Source: Photobacterium halotolerans DSM 18316 (GTDB lineage: Bacteria > Pseudomonadota > Gammaproteobacteria > Enterobacterales > Vibrionaceae). From it: DNA of 64,000 bases. The stretch lies in assembly GCF_000425165.1 (NCBI RefSeq), contig NZ_AULG01000014.1, forward strand, positions 62,001 through 126,000. Reading direction: 5' to 3'. Positions 17,506 through 26,824 of the stretch are shown here, one piece after another. The notes under the pieces are model-generated. The model searched no databases. It had not been told where the DNA came from and was given only the letters and a program-made list of their open reading frames with translations. Each line of letters opens with the position of its first letter. Position 1 is the first letter of the stretch. Made by a program: the position numbers and the translations under genes.

Positions 17506-19008
17506 ATGAAAGCTTTCAGCGATAAACACGTCTGGTTTGTGACCGGGTCACAGCATCTTTACGGGTCAGCAGTCTTAGACAGCGTGGCACAGAACAGTCA
17601 GCAGATAGTGCACAGCCTCAACCAGTCGCCGGCTATTTCTGTACCTGTGGTGAACAAAGGAACCGTCAAAACACCGGATGACATTCTGGCGGTCTGCCGC
17701 CTGGCTAACAACGACCCGGACTGTGTCGGACTGATGCTCTGGATGCACACTTTCTCACCCGCCAAGATGTGGATTGCCGGTCTGAGCCAGCTGAGTAAAC
17801 CTTTCCTGCACTTGCACACTCAGTTCAATGCCGCATTGCCGTGGGATGAGATTGACATGCATTTTATGAACCTGAACCAGAGTGCTCACGGGTGCCGCGA
17901 GTTCGGTTTCATTGGCACACGTCTGAATATCGACCGCAAAGTGGTGGTCGGCCACTGGGAAAACCCGTCGGTTCACCAGCAGATTGATGACTGGTGCCGG
18001 GCGGCGGTGGGGATCCATGCCGGGCAGCAGCTCAAAGTGGCTCGTTTTGGCGATAACATGCGGCAGGTGGCGGTCACCGAAGGCAACAAGGTCTCCGCCC
18101 AGATCCAGTTTGGCTACGAGGTGCATGGCTATGGGCTGGGTGAGCTGAGCGACAGTGTGAATGCCGTCAGCGAGGGGGAGGTTTCAGCCTTACTGGATGA
18201 GTATGCCTCACGCTATACCCTTGATCCGGCTTTGCTGTCGAATCCGGATACCTTGTCGATCCTGCGTCAGGAAGCGCGTCTGGAGCGGGGAATGGAGCGT
18301 TTTCTCGAATCAGTCGGCGCAACGGCATTTACCAATACCTTTGAAAACCTGATCGGCCTGAGCAATCTGCCGGGCTTGGCGACTCAGCGTTTGATGGAAA
18401 AAGGCTACGGCTACGGCGGCGAGGGCGACTGGAAAACCGCTGCGATGACCAGAATCATGAAAGTGATGGGTCAGGGGCGCAGTGGCGGGACGTCTTTCAT
18501 GGAAGACTACACCTATAACTTTGGTGTGAAGGATCAGGTCCTGGGCGCGCACATGCTGGAAGTGTGTCCGTCTATTGCCGATGCAAAGCCAGCGATTGAA
18601 ATTCACCGCCATACCATTGGCTGTCGTTGTGATATTGCCCGGATGATGTTCAGGGGCAAAGCCGGCCAGGCGGTGAATGTGTCTGTGATTGATCTGGGTA
18701 ACCGTTTTCGCATGCTGGTCAATACCGTCGAAGCCGTGACCCCGCCGCAGGTAATGCCGCACCTGCCCGTCGCCCATGCCCTTTGGGAGCCGCAGCCTGA
18801 TCTGGCCACTGCTGCCGCCGCCTGGATTCACGCCGGCGGGGCTCACCACACTGTATACAGCCAGTCGGTCACCGTCGATATGCTGGCTGATTACGCCGAA
18901 ATGGCCGGTATTGAAATGGTGCTGATTGATCAGGATACCCGGATTCGTCCGTTCAAATCCGAGCTGAAGAATAACAGCGTCTATTACCGGTTAGCATCGG
19001 GTATCTAA
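17506..19008 (+). CDS. araA: L-arabinose isomerase
   Basis: A 500-residue cytosolic enzyme that isomerises L-arabinose to L-ribulose, the first step of catabolism. Length equals E. coli AraA. Family blocks include [44 protein letters not shown] and [10 protein letters not shown], and a C-terminal [11 protein letters not shown] region carries metal-ligand histidines. AAGGAATAACG precedes the ATG, nine bp after araD. A hairpin follows the stop by 11 bp. Confidence 0.97.
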   Translation: MKAFSDKHVWFVTGSQHLYGSAVLDSVAQNSQQIVHSLNQSPAISVPVVNKGTVKTPDDILAVCRLANNDPDCVGLMLWMHTFSPAKMWIAGLSQLSKPFLHLHTQFNAALPWDEIDMHFMNLNQSAHGCREFGFIGTRLNIDRKVVVGHWENPSVHQQIDDWCRAAVGIHAGQQLKVARFGDNMRQVAVTEGNKVSAQIQFGYEVHGYGLGELSDSVNAVSEGEVSALLDEYASRYTLDPALLSNPDTLSILRQEARLERGMERFLESVGATAFTNTFENLIGLSNLPGLATQRLMEKGYGYGGEGDWKTAAMTRIMKVMGQGRSGGTSFMEDYTYNFGVKDQVLGAHMLEVCPSIADAKPAIEIHRHTIGCRCDIARMMFRGKAGQAVNVSVIDLGNRFRMLVNTVEAVTPPQVMPHLPVAHALWEPQPDLATAAAAWIHAGGAHHTVYSQSVTVDMLADYAEMAGIEMVLIDQDTRIRPFKSELKNNSVYYRLASGI

Positions 19009-19019
19009 ACTTTATTTTG

Positions 19020-19044
19020 CGCCCTCTTCGTGATGAAGAGGGCG
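19020..19044 (+). terminator. Hairpin after araA
   Basis: CGCCCTCTTC (19020-19029) pairs perfectly with GAAGAGGGCG (19035-19044) across a 5-nt loop. It is followed by TTAACGG rather than a U-run, so it may attenuate rather than end transcription into the next gene and araC. A TTG at 19017 that would open the next frame lies at the hairpin base. Confidence 0.65.
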
Positions 19045-19058
19045 TTAACGGATCACTT

Positions 19059-19592
19059 GTGAAAGAAGACAACGCCAAAGCAGCATGGCTGCAAAATGCG
19101 ACGACTGGCTATCAGGACTGGCGGGTGGAAGTCTCTGCCGCTGAGCCTGGGACCTTTATTCTTTACTTTCGGGATCAGCCGCAGTGCCTGGCCGTGCTAA
19201 CGCTAAACATCAATGGCCGGGCTTTGCCTCTGCATGAGATTCGCTGGCAATTTCGCCGTAAAGCGCATCAGCTGGAGCAGTGGTGCAATCTGACTTTAGG
19301 CGACACCCTGTCTGTCAGCATGACCTATCGGTTTTGTGGCGGCAGGCTGGAAATTGATTATCTGGCCCGTAATCCAATTCCCTCCCGGCTTGAATTAGGG
19401 CATCAGATCAGACCATCCGCGTTGCAGGGGTCGCAATCGGATGTCGAACCTGCTGTCAGCTGGCTGTTTAAACGAAATGGTCAGCCAAGCGAATATTTAA
19501 TCGAGCAGGCCAGTCATGGTTTCTGCGAAGCATTTTCGGCCTCTCTGTGGCTGGTGTTAGGTCAAAACTGTGATGAGAACATTCGTACTTAA
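19059..19592 (+). CDS. Unknown protein between araA and araC
   Basis: An ORF of 191 codons can begin at TTG 19017, but that codon is at the base of a hairpin. GTG at 19059 gives 177 residues with GGA about 8 bp upstream and is preferred, without certainty. No signal peptide or membrane span is seen. A segment near residue 105 (YRF-GRLEIDYLARNPIPSRLELGHQIRPSAL in outline) faintly recalls the YR-x-ITYxA-x-NLTNH strip of aldose 1-epimerases, a common ara-operon member. The rest does not match, so this could be a diverged or shortened epimerase-fold protein. Same strand and close spacing suggest ara-linked expression. Confidence 0.5.
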   Translation: MKEDNAKAAWLQNATTGYQDWRVEVSAAEPGTFILYFRDQPQCLAVLTLNINGRALPLHEIRWQFRRKAHQLEQWCNLTLGDTLSVSMTYRFCGGRLEIDYLARNPIPSRLELGHQIRPSALQGSQSDVEPAVSWLFKRNGQPSEYLIEQASHGFCEAFSASLWLVLGQNCDENIRT

Positions 19593-19643
19593 TGCGCCGC
19601 CTGCATACACTAGAGAGCTGCGTACAGCTGGTACAGAATACTG

Positions 19644-20483
19644 ATGATGCAAAACGATCCACTCAAACCCGGATACAATTTTGACGCCCACCTGGTTGCC
19701 GGGCTGACGCCGATTATCGAAGGGGATGAGCTCGACTTCATGATTGAACGCCCCAGCGGGATGAAAGGTTTTATCATCAATTTCACCAGCAAAGGGGAAG
19801 GGACCATTTTCCACGGCAAGGATGCGTTTGATGTCCAGCCCGGGGATCTCCTGCTATTCCCGCCTTCTGCGGCACATTACTACCAACGCAAAGAAGATTG
19901 CTCCTCCTGGTTCCACCGTTGGGTGTATTTTCGGCCTCGTGCATTCTGGCACGATTGGCTGAACTGGCAGGAAGAAAAGAATGGCGTATACATCACCAGG
20001 GGGTTAGATGAAGAGACGATTCGTCATATCGAACATTTATTTATCGATATTGAATACACCTCTAAGTCTGATGTGCTGTATCGCAACGACCTGGCTGTAA
20101 ACCTGCTGGAGCAGTTACTGATTCGCTGTAAGAGCCTGCAACCGGATGTGGTGAGCAAGCCCCTTGACCCGCGTGTGATCGAAGCGATGAATTATATGAC
20201 GCAGCATTTGAATCAAGATTTCAGCATTGAAGATATATCCGCCCATATCTGCCTGTCACCTTCACGTCTCGGGCATTTGTTTCGTGATGAAATGGAGATG
20301 ACCATCACTCAATGGCGGGATGATCAGCGAATCAGTCGTGCCAAGCAATTGCTGGTCACCACTAACTATTCCATCAATCATATCGGTCGCATTGTCGGCT
20401 ATACCGACCCTTTGTACTTCTCACGCGTTTTTAAGCGTAAATCGGGCGTCAGCCCTAAGCTGTACCGTGAGCAGGTCACCTGA
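19644..20483 (+). CDS. araC: Arabinose operon regulator AraC
   Basis: A 279-residue regulator closely matching E. coli AraC in the arabinose-binding cupin (NDPLKPGYNFDAHLVAGLTP, PGDLLLFPPSAAHYY, WFHRWVYFRPRAFWHDWLNW). It also matches in the C-terminal double HTH (HICLSPSRLGHLFRDE, RISRAKQLLVTT, YFSRVFKRKSGVSP). It is expected to repress without sugar and activate araBDA and araFGH with it, through the half-sites at 14776-14806 and 14945-14984. Unlike in E. coli, the gene lies downstream of araA on the same strand, not divergent from araB. Confidence 0.95.
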   Translation: MMQNDPLKPGYNFDAHLVAGLTPIIEGDELDFMIERPSGMKGFIINFTSKGEGTIFHGKDAFDVQPGDLLLFPPSAAHYYQRKEDCSSWFHRWVYFRPRAFWHDWLNWQEEKNGVYITRGLDEETIRHIEHLFIDIEYTSKSDVLYRNDLAVNLLEQLLIRCKSLQPDVVSKPLDPRVIEAMNYMTQHLNQDFSIEDISAHICLSPSRLGHLFRDEMEMTITQWRDDQRISRAKQLLVTTNYSINHIGRIVGYTDPLYFSRVFKRKSGVSPKLYREQVT

Positions 20484-20487
20484 GGCG

Positions 20488-21474
20488 TTACTCGTCCAGA
20501 ATCCGTTCTGCCGTTTTCTGGGCTGGTTGTTCTGTTACTGAAGACTCGGCTTCATGGCCCGGTAACAGGTCAGCGGCAAGGGTGGCATCGTAAAGCCGCT
20601 GGCGGGTCATTTCCGCGATTTCGACGATCAGTTCGACCATGCCCGGTTGCCTGACCTTTTTCTTGCTGCACATGATGTAAAGGGACTCACTCAGCCGCGG
20701 TGCGTATTGCGGTAACACAGGCACTAACTGGCTATTGGGCGAATACAGGTAGGTGGGTAACACGGCAATGCCCATACCTCTTTCGGCGGCATGCTGTTTG
20801 GTCAGGTTGTTATCAAAATACTGGCTGCGCTCAGGCAGCGAAAATTTACTTTGCTGAGCATAGATGTTCGGCCAGTCTAATTTCCCCTTAGCCTGAATCA
20901 GCAAGCGGTGCTCACCGAGATCTGAGAGTGAGGCAGGCGTACCATAACGTTTCAGGTATGCGTGGCTGGCCACAATCACTTTATCGACATCAGCCACCCG
21001 CTGGTAATAAAAGGCCGGTTCGGGCTGAGAGAAATTCAGGGCGATATCCAAATCGTCGTCAAAGAACGCTTTTTCAAGACTGGTTTCAATCAGGTTGATA
21101 ACCAGCTGCGGGTAAGTTTCCATGAGTTGTTCGATCACGGGCAGCACAACCTGATTGCCGAGTGCGACGGAACAGGCCAGGTTAATGGAACCTGCCATAG
21201 TCTCTGTCTGGCTGAGTGACATCATGCAGTGACGCAACCCGTTCAGGCTGGTCTGGCACTCTGCCAGCAGCTTCATGCCTTCGCGGCTTAACTTGAAGTG
21301 ATGTTTGTTCTCACGAATAAACAGCTCACAGCCGAGCTGCGACTCCAGCTTCTTGATTTGTGCGCTGATGGTGGACTGCGAAATGTTCAGCTTAATCGCC
21401 GCACGGGAAAAGCTGTTGTATTCCGCTACCGCCTGAAAGTAGTGCAACAAGGCAAATGATTTATCCATGTTCAT
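20488..21474 (-). CDS. LysR-family regulator
   Basis: 328 residues: winged HTH at about residues 5-63 (FSRAAIKLNISQSTISAQIKKLE), then a LysR substrate-binding domain, and a hydrophilic tail of about 30 residues rich in E and A. It is divergent from an MFS transporter gene with a 96-bp gap, the usual arrangement of a regulator and its target. It ends 4 bp from the convergent araC stop. Confidence 0.88.
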   Translation of the reverse strand: MNMDKSFALLHYFQAVAEYNSFSRAAIKLNISQSTISAQIKKLESQLGCELFIRENKHHFKLSREGMKLLAECQTSLNGLRHCMMSLSQTETMAGSINLACSVALGNQVVLPVIEQLMETYPQLVINLIETSLEKAFFDDDLDIALNFSQPEPAFYYQRVADVDKVIVASHAYLKRYGTPASLSDLGEHRLLIQAKGKLDWPNIYAQQSKFSLPERSQYFDNNLTKQHAAERGMGIAVLPTYLYSPNSQLVPVLPQYAPRLSESLYIMCSKKKVRQPGMVELIVEIAEMTRQRLYDATLAADLLPGHEAESSVTEQPAQKTAERILDE

Positions 21475-21570
21475 AGTTGTTTATCTATAAATAAATCCGT
21501 TTTTATGAATTATCACTGAAAGTGAAGGCAAATTACACTGGCTTTCCTGACATAACTATAGGTAAGCAAA

Positions 21571-22827
21571 GTGAATCTTGATACCCGATATGCTTTTCAT
21601 CTGGCGCTGGACATCAGTGCTGCAGGCGTGTTCATGGCGGTTTCTGGTTTGTACTGTCTTGCAGAGGGTATGACACTTCAGCAATTGGGTTGGTTCTTTG
21701 CCGTCTTTTTTATCGTCATGGTTGTGCTGGAAGTGCCGAGTGGTTTCCTGGCTGATCGATTTGGACACCTGGCCGTTTATCGGCTGGCGAAAGGTTTTGA
21801 TATGCTGAATTTTGTGCTGCTGGTGTTGGCTCCGAGTATTACGACTGTGATTTTAGCATCGGCAATCGGCGGCATCGGGCGCGCTTTGGGCTCAGGGTGT
21901 TTAGAGGCATGGTATGTTAATCAGCGCTATAAAGAAGGGCGCCATGCAAATATCAAAGCGGCGCTGTCACGTGCGAACCTGTGGCTGTTATCAGGCCTGG
22001 GTATTGGTGCTGCAATAGGCGGACTATTACCCGCTCAGGTGCCATATACGTTCAGCCAGGCGTATCTGAATGGCAACCCTTATAAGGTGGCGTTAATACT
22101 GAGCATGGCGATCCACTGCGCAGCCCTGGGGATCAGCTTTCTGACTTTTCATGAAGGCGAAAATGTGCAGTCACGACAAGACCACAATCATGAATCACTG
22201 CTGTCGATGAGCAGTAACTTACTCACGCATTTCATGGCAAATCCAGTATTGATCATGCTTCTTGCCTGGCAAATGCTGATGGGCTATGCCCTGGCTAACC
22301 ACAGTGTGTACTGGCAGCCAGTGTTCGCCATGCTGGAGGGCGGGAACAGCATGCTTGAATGGGTGGGATTTATAGTGGCCTCTAACTATTTGCTCGCTGC
22401 TCTCCTTGGTAGGTTGCTGGGCGCTTCTGCTACTTCTTTTTCAGCTGTAGCAATTTTGCTGGCTTATACAGTGTGCGCAGCGACGGCGCTGATTGGCATG
22501 TCGCTTGTTAGTAATCCCTGGGGTTTTTTATTGGCGAACTGGGTGTTTATCTCCGCTGTGTTTCTGTCTCGTCCTGTCGTTACGGCAGAGTTACATCGGC
22601 ATGTCGGCTCATCGTACCGGAGTGCGTCGATATCTTTACTGTCACTGAGTCTGAATCTCGGTGGGGTGATGACAGGCGGTTTGCTGTCATGGCTGACGCA
22701 AATATTTTCTGTGCCGGTAGCCTGGCAGGTGAGCGCATTGGTTATGACGCTATCGGCGTGCGGTTTGAGCGTCTGGCAGGCGATGGCAGGCCGAGGCAGA
22801 CAAGCCCCGGGTAATGAGACGGATTAG
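21571..22827 (+). CDS. MFS transporter
   Basis: A 418-residue inner-membrane protein with about twelve hydrophobic spans. MFS motif A is recognisable in the loop after helix 2 (GFLADRFGHLAVYRLAKG). It resembles small drug or metabolite efflux members, but the substrate is unknown. The start is GTG at 21571, with only a weak upstream purine stretch (TAGGTAAGC). The divergent LysR gene is the likely regulator. Confidence 0.82.
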   Translation: MNLDTRYAFHLALDISAAGVFMAVSGLYCLAEGMTLQQLGWFFAVFFIVMVVLEVPSGFLADRFGHLAVYRLAKGFDMLNFVLLVLAPSITTVILASAIGGIGRALGSGCLEAWYVNQRYKEGRHANIKAALSRANLWLLSGLGIGAAIGGLLPAQVPYTFSQAYLNGNPYKVALILSMAIHCAALGISFLTFHEGENVQSRQDHNHESLLSMSSNLLTHFMANPVLIMLLAWQMLMGYALANHSVYWQPVFAMLEGGNSMLEWVGFIVASNYLLAALLGRLLGASATSFSAVAILLAYTVCAATALIGMSLVSNPWGFLLANWVFISAVFLSRPVVTAELHRHVGSSYRSASISLLSLSLNLGGVMTGGLLSWLTQIFSVPVAWQVSALVMTLSACGLSVWQAMAGRGRQAPGNETD

Positions 22828-23126
22828 CGTAATTGAAGAAAGAATGTGCGCAAGGTGGGTTTATCAGGCGGTCAGCGATATTATTTTTAGATCAATCTCA
22901 AATAAACCTTTACAAAGGGGGAGAGTCGCGTATGATTCATCTTGCTCTGTCGCTCAGATTAATTAATGCAACTTCAAGTCAAAGTAAAACCTCAGAATTT
23001 CTTCGTAACTGTCGTTATCCTCAGTGTTTCCCTTAGCTTCATTGTGACATTCAATAATTTAGGCTCTCAGCGCATCGCATGAATGCGGTAAATATTTTGA
23101 ATTCATCTATATAAAAGGGACAAATT
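22828..23126 (+). promoter_or_regulatory. Leader region of the cold-shock gene
   Basis: 299 bp with no convincing gene; a 67-codon TTG frame here has no ribosome site or recognisable product. The AT-rich stretch before the csp start codon ends in AAGGGACAAATT-ATG. Cold-shock genes typically have long structured 5' leaders, and this gap could hold one, but no cold box was identified. Confidence 0.4.
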
Positions 23127-23339
23127 ATGTCTAACAAATCAACTGGTCTGGTTAAGTGGTTTAACGAAGAGAAAGGTTTCGGTTTTATTACTCAAGACAA
23201 CGGTGGTGCTGACGTATTCGTTCACTTCCGTGCAATCGCTTCAGAAGGCTTCAAAACTCTGGCTGAAGGTCAGAAAGTGTCTTTTGACGTAGAGCAGGGC
23301 GCTAAAGGCCCTCAAGCTGCTAACGTAGTAGCGCTGTAA
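23127..23339 (+). CDS. CspA-family cold-shock protein
   Basis: A 70-residue single cold-shock domain. RNP1 is seen as KGFGFIT and RNP2 as VFVHF, with [11 protein letters not shown] as the family signature. It binds single-stranded RNA/DNA as a chaperone in the cytosol. AAGGGA lies 6 bp before the ATG. Which Csp paralogue it is cannot be decided from sequence alone. Confidence 0.96.
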   Translation: MSNKSTGLVKWFNEEKGFGFITQDNGGADVFVHFRAIASEGFKTLAEGQKVSFDVEQGAKGPQAANVVAL

Positions 23340-23345
23340 TTTTTT

Positions 23346-23382
23346 CATTGGCGTAAAAGGTATTTTGCCTTTTACGCCAATG
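23346..23382 (+). terminator. Long hairpin after the cold-shock gene
   Basis: A perfect 15-bp stem: CATTGGCGTAAAAGG (23346-23360) and CCTTTTACGCCAATG (23368-23382) around a 7-nt loop, beginning 6 bp after the stop. The T-run is before the stem, not after, so it may act as an mRNA-stabilising 3' structure or a weak terminator. Confidence 0.7.
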
Positions 23383-23592
23383 TATCTACAACGAAAATTA
23401 TGCCTCTCCTGCCTTAAAAGCACGTCAGCTGTAAGCTTCCAAACGCCTTCGTAACACATCATCAAACACCAGCATTTGCTTTGTCATCTAACTGCAAATA
23501 AATTCCATTAGCATATTTATCATAAGCAAGTTTCAGATTGCGTTTTATACGTAATAGCTTTGCTTATTTGAAAGAAAAAATAAGGAGATATT

Positions 23593-23682
23593 ATGTCTCG
23601 TTCAATCGGTCGTCATCGATTTTGGTTTCATCAAAGTCGCACTAGTAATACACCCGTTAATAAGAGGGTAGACATTAAGTGA
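23593..23682 (+). CDS. 29-residue basic small protein
   Basis: A short ORF with an ideal ribosome site (TAAGGAGATATT then ATG). The peptide MSRSIGRHRFWFHQSRTSNT and nine further residues is basic and aromatic-rich, without a membrane span. Its stop overlaps the GTG start of the next ORF (GTGA), so translation is probably coupled. No family was recognised. The strength of the ribosome site is the main evidence. Confidence 0.55.
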   Translation: MSRSIGRHRFWFHQSRTSNTPVNKRVDIK

Positions 23683-23891
23683 TAGTTAATTTTACGCTTT
23701 ATAAAGAAGAAAAATCCTGGAGCTCACGTATTCATCAGTTAAATGATGATGTCCTGCTCAGACATGTACACGTTCAGGGTAATATTGCCCGCAGAGATAT
23801 AGATTTTTCCTACTGTGAAAGGTCACATTCGGGAAATATTCTGAACAGTGAAAATCAAGTGATTGGTCATTTCAGCGTTTTTTCCTCATAA
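23679..23891 (+). CDS. 70-residue unknown protein, coupled to the preceding ORF
   Basis: Begins at GTG overlapping the stop of the 29-residue ORF by 4 bp. The protein (MIVNFTLYKEEKSWSSRIHQ...) is hydrophilic, with several histidines and no signal or membrane segment. It is unrecognised. It lies in an AT-rich stretch after the cold-shock gene. Coupling to the previous ORF is the main support. Confidence 0.5.
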   Translation: MIVNFTLYKEEKSWSSRIHQLNDDVLLRHVHVQGNIARRDIDFSYCERSHSGNILNSENQVIGHFSVFSS

Positions 23892-24251
23892 CTCCCCCAA
23901 TCATTCATTCCATGGCTACCGCCGCCAGGCCATGCAGTGAACGATGATTGAGTCATTTCCCTCTGGTTTTACCTGTGCTCTCATCTGTTTTTGCAGCCTA
24001 CACCCTATAAATAATGAGAACTCATGTGTGTTGGTCACCAAAATGTTTGTTCACAACAGCATAGTCACACTGCATTCATCGTATTTTCCGTATTAATCAG
24101 CGTGACTGCTGTTTGTTGCTCGTTATCAACAGGTCGCTTCGTTTTCATCGTGTGGTGATGAGATAACTCGAAAGTGGCCTTGTGTCGGAAATATTCAATA
24201 AATCATACCTCCCGGTGAGTATCTTCATGTTTCACACAGAGGAGATATCAC
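23892..24251. other. Gene-free spacer with an imperfect hairpin
   Basis: 360 bp. Near the start, AATCATTCATTCCATGGC (about 23897-23914) and GCCATGCAGTGAACGATGATT (about 23931-23951) can form an imperfect long stem around a GC-rich loop, a plausible end for the small-ORF transcript. Nothing else is recognised until the ribosome site (AGAGGAGATATCAC) of the next gene. Confidence 0.4.
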
Positions 24252-24713
24252 ATGACGAAACGCGTAAACTACTTCAGTATTGCCCCGCAAGCGATAGAGA
24301 TTCTGGTACAGCAGGAAAACTATTTCCATCAGCAGTTCAGTGAATCTCAAACTATGTCGATGATCATTTGGGAACTGGTGAAACTGCGTGTATCCCAGAT
24401 AAACCAATGTGCTTTCTGTATCGATATGCACAGCAAGGATGCTCTGAAACTGGGCGAGCAACCGGAACGAATCTGGGGGCTGAACGCCTGGCGCGACATG
24501 CCGTTTTACACCGAGCAGGAAAAAGTCGCTTTGGAATTTGCAGAACATCTCAGTGCGTGCAAACCTGTGGACGATCTAATGTATCAGCAGGTGCTGGACA
24601 CCTTTGGCGAACAGGCTATGGTTGATCTTACGTTAGCCATCAATGCAATTAACAGCTGGAATCGAGTGGTAAAAACCTTTAAACCCAAAGTAGGGAGTTT
24701 TACAGCAGCATAG
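24252..24713 (+). CDS. Carboxymuconolactone decarboxylase/AhpD-like protein
   Basis: A 153-residue all-helical CMD-family protein. The redox signature is intact: CAFCIDMH around residue 55 gives a CxxC followed by the conserved His of AhpD-type alkylhydroperoxidases. The ending NAINSWNRVVKTFKP is typical of the family. It is expected to reduce peroxides or act on a small electrophile in the cytosol. GAGGAG lies 8 bp before the ATG. The AraC-type gene follows after 15 bp on the same strand. Confidence 0.88.
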   Translation: MTKRVNYFSIAPQAIEILVQQENYFHQQFSESQTMSMIIWELVKLRVSQINQCAFCIDMHSKDALKLGEQPERIWGLNAWRDMPFYTEQEKVALEFAEHLSACKPVDDLMYQQVLDTFGEQAMVDLTLAINAINSWNRVVKTFKPKVGSFTAA

Positions 24714-24728
24714 GGTAGTGACTGTTAA

Positions 24729-25499
24729 ATGGATTTCAGGATCTTTAAACCACAAGGTGTGTTGAAAGACCATGTTCAGGGAATATGGTCGCTTTCTGTG
24801 TCACCTGATCGGGTTGGTGAAGAGAAAAAACTGCTGTTCAGTGATGCCGGAAGCGGCATCATGTTTAATCTGGCTGGCGAGGTCTGCTTCGGCAATCATC
24901 GTCACTCGGAAGGTGTGATGATCATGCCTAACAGCAAAGAAGCCCTGTATGTGACTCTGCCTCCCGGCACAGTTCTGGCCGGGATTCGGTTCCATCCGGG
25001 TATGGGCTACAGTGTGCTGGGTAAGCGTTTTGATCATCCGGTTTCCATTGCCGATGAACCGGAACATTTACGTTTTCTTGAATCATTGCAAGAGCAGCTT
25101 CGTTATTGCTGCCATCATCAGGCACGTATAGTAACAATGTATCGCTGGATGATACGCAATCTGGATGCAGACGATGCTGCCCGCTATGCGATTACCGAGA
25201 TAGTGAAAGCCGTACAGCCTCACGGCCGGTCTCATTCCATGCCGGTAAGTGCCCGACAGATAGAAAGGCATTTCCAGAAATGGATGGGCATGACACCGAA
25301 ATACTATCAGCGAATTCTTCGGGTTAAACAGTCGCTGGAGCTGATACAACTCTCGCCTGACATCCCGTTGGCGGATCTGGCCGCTGAGCAAGGGTTTGCC
25401 GATCAGGCACATATGACCCGAGAGTTCAGCCACATCGCTAAAATTACTCCTAAGCAATACAGCTTGCTGGTGAAGAAGAAGCAGGTGCAGGGCAGATAG
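24729..25499 (+). CDS. AraC-family regulator (DUF6597-type N-terminus)
   Basis: 256 residues. The N-terminal half (FKPQGVLKDHVQGIWSLSV, GVMIMPNSKEALYVTLPPGT, AGIRFHPGMGYSVLG) is of the DUF6597 sensor type. The C-terminal half has the AraC HTH pair (VSARQIERHFQKWMGMTPKYY, LADLAAEQGFADQAHMTREF). It is co-directional with the AhpD-like gene, 15 bp downstream, and may be its regulator or part of a two-gene stress unit. Confidence 0.85.
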   Translation: MDFRIFKPQGVLKDHVQGIWSLSVSPDRVGEEKKLLFSDAGSGIMFNLAGEVCFGNHRHSEGVMIMPNSKEALYVTLPPGTVLAGIRFHPGMGYSVLGKRFDHPVSIADEPEHLRFLESLQEQLRYCCHHQARIVTMYRWMIRNLDADDAARYAITEIVKAVQPHGRSHSMPVSARQIERHFQKWMGMTPKYYQRILRVKQSLELIQLSPDIPLADLAAEQGFADQAHMTREFSHIAKITPKQYSLLVKKKQVQGR

Positions 25500-25610
25500 C
25501 CCTTCTGTCAACCAGCGTCAGTGTACAGGGTTTAACATAAACAATTAAAACAGACACTTACGTTACAGCTGCAAGCGCCTGTTAACTGAGTACCTTTGTT
25601 ACCATTGCTT

Positions 25611-26525
25611 TCAGTCCGGTAAAGGAATGAATTCCGTCTCGTCTCCGGGTACCAGTGGGAAGTCTTGATTCCGCCAGTCGGTTTTGGCTTGTTCAATGCG
25701 CGCTTTACGGCTGGACACAAAGTTCCATTCAATATAACGCGTGCCTACATTCTCACCGCCGATAATGGCGATGCGGGATGGTTCCGTTGCTTCAATGGTT
25801 ATCCCTTCCTGTTGCGACACTATGGCCATAGAGTGTTCCGGTAAATCGCTGTCTTTCGCTGTGAGATGGCCTTTTGCAATGTAAATGGCGCGTTCATCGG
25901 CCATCGGCAGGGTGAAGCGCTGCCCCGGCTGGAGATCCGCTTCTACGTACAGCGTTTCTGCGAATGTCTGAACAGGCGATGTCACGCCAAAAGCGGTTCC
26001 CATCAATACTTTGACAGGTACGCCGTCAATATTAAGAGATGGAATAGTGTCATCCGGGTAATGATAAAAAGCCGGTTCACATTCTTCATCGGCCAGAGGC
26101 AGCGCTAACCAGAGCTGCAGGCCATGCAGAATATGATCAACGGCAGTGACTTCATAACGCTCACGTTCAGAATGTACAATCCCTTTGCCTGCGACCATCA
26201 GATTGATGTCGCCGGGTTTGATTGGCTGCAGGCTTCCCAACGAGTCACGATGCAGAATTTCGCCCTCAAATAAATAGGTGACGGTCGCTATGCCGATATG
26301 CGGATGGGGGCGCACGTTAATACCTTCGCCTGCCGGAAAATTCGCCGGACCCATATGGTCGAAAAAAATCCACGGACCAACCATTTTCTGTTGTGCTGTC
26401 GGCAGCAGCCGGCGAACGGAAAAACCGCCTAAGTCTTTGTCTTTTGCCGTCAGAATGCGTTCGATCGCCCCGCAGCTGTCTTTACAGTCGCAAGGCTGTT
26501 CAACCTCTTTAAACGTATTGCTCAT
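25611..26525 (-). CDS. Pirin family protein
   Basis: A 304-residue bicupin. The N-terminal cupin carries the metal-ligand block RPHPHIGIATVTYLFEGEIL and GIVHSER. The C-terminal domain has FTLPMADERAIYIAKGHL. Bacterial pirins are iron-binding cytosolic proteins, some with quercetinase activity. The frame extends to 26618, but ATG at 26525 has AGGAGA 5 bp upstream and is chosen. The N-terminus carries three cysteines (PCDCKDSCG), which is not general in the family. Confidence 0.9.
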   Translation of the reverse strand: MSNTFKEVEQPCDCKDSCGAIERILTAKDKDLGGFSVRRLLPTAQQKMVGPWIFFDHMGPANFPAGEGINVRPHPHIGIATVTYLFEGEILHRDSLGSLQPIKPGDINLMVAGKGIVHSERERYEVTAVDHILHGLQLWLALPLADEECEPAFYHYPDDTIPSLNIDGVPVKVLMGTAFGVTSPVQTFAETLYVEADLQPGQRFTLPMADERAIYIAKGHLTAKDSDLPEHSMAIVSQQEGITIEATEPSRIAIIGGENVGTRYIEWNFVSSRKARIEQAKTDWRNQDFPLVPGDETEFIPLPD

Positions 26526-26730
26526 TGATCTCTCCTGCTCGTCGTTTTGGTTTAAGTATGGAGTAGTGTCAGCTATTCGTGAACAATCATGTCCGTGAAT
26601 AAGCATGGTCGTCACCAAACATGGTCGTAAACAAACATAGAAAAAGCCTGTGCAGGAAAAAGAAATTACCGGTTAAGGATGATGCATGAAAGGTGTTTGC
26701 GTCTGAGAGAGCTATCAACGGGTAAAGAAC

Positions 26731-26764
26731 AAAAAAACAGCGCAGTGTCGGTACTACGCTGTTT
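26731..26764 (-). terminator. Intrinsic terminator of the collagenase gene
   Basis: AAACAGCG (26735-26742) pairs with CGCTGTTT (26757-26764); an inner AGT/ACT pair extends the stem past a C-A mismatch. On the minus strand it is followed by a T-run (plus-strand A from 26731). It lies about 60 bp past the collagenase stop. Confidence 0.75.
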
Positions 26765-26824
26765 GAGTGACGCTTATGTTGTAAAACGCGTTCTGATTTC
26801 GACGATCAGATCCCGCTTGTCAGG

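Noticed and set aside
22833-23036. 67-codon ORF upstream of the cold-shock gene
   Set aside because: TTG start, no ribosome site, no recognisable product; more likely part of the csp leader.
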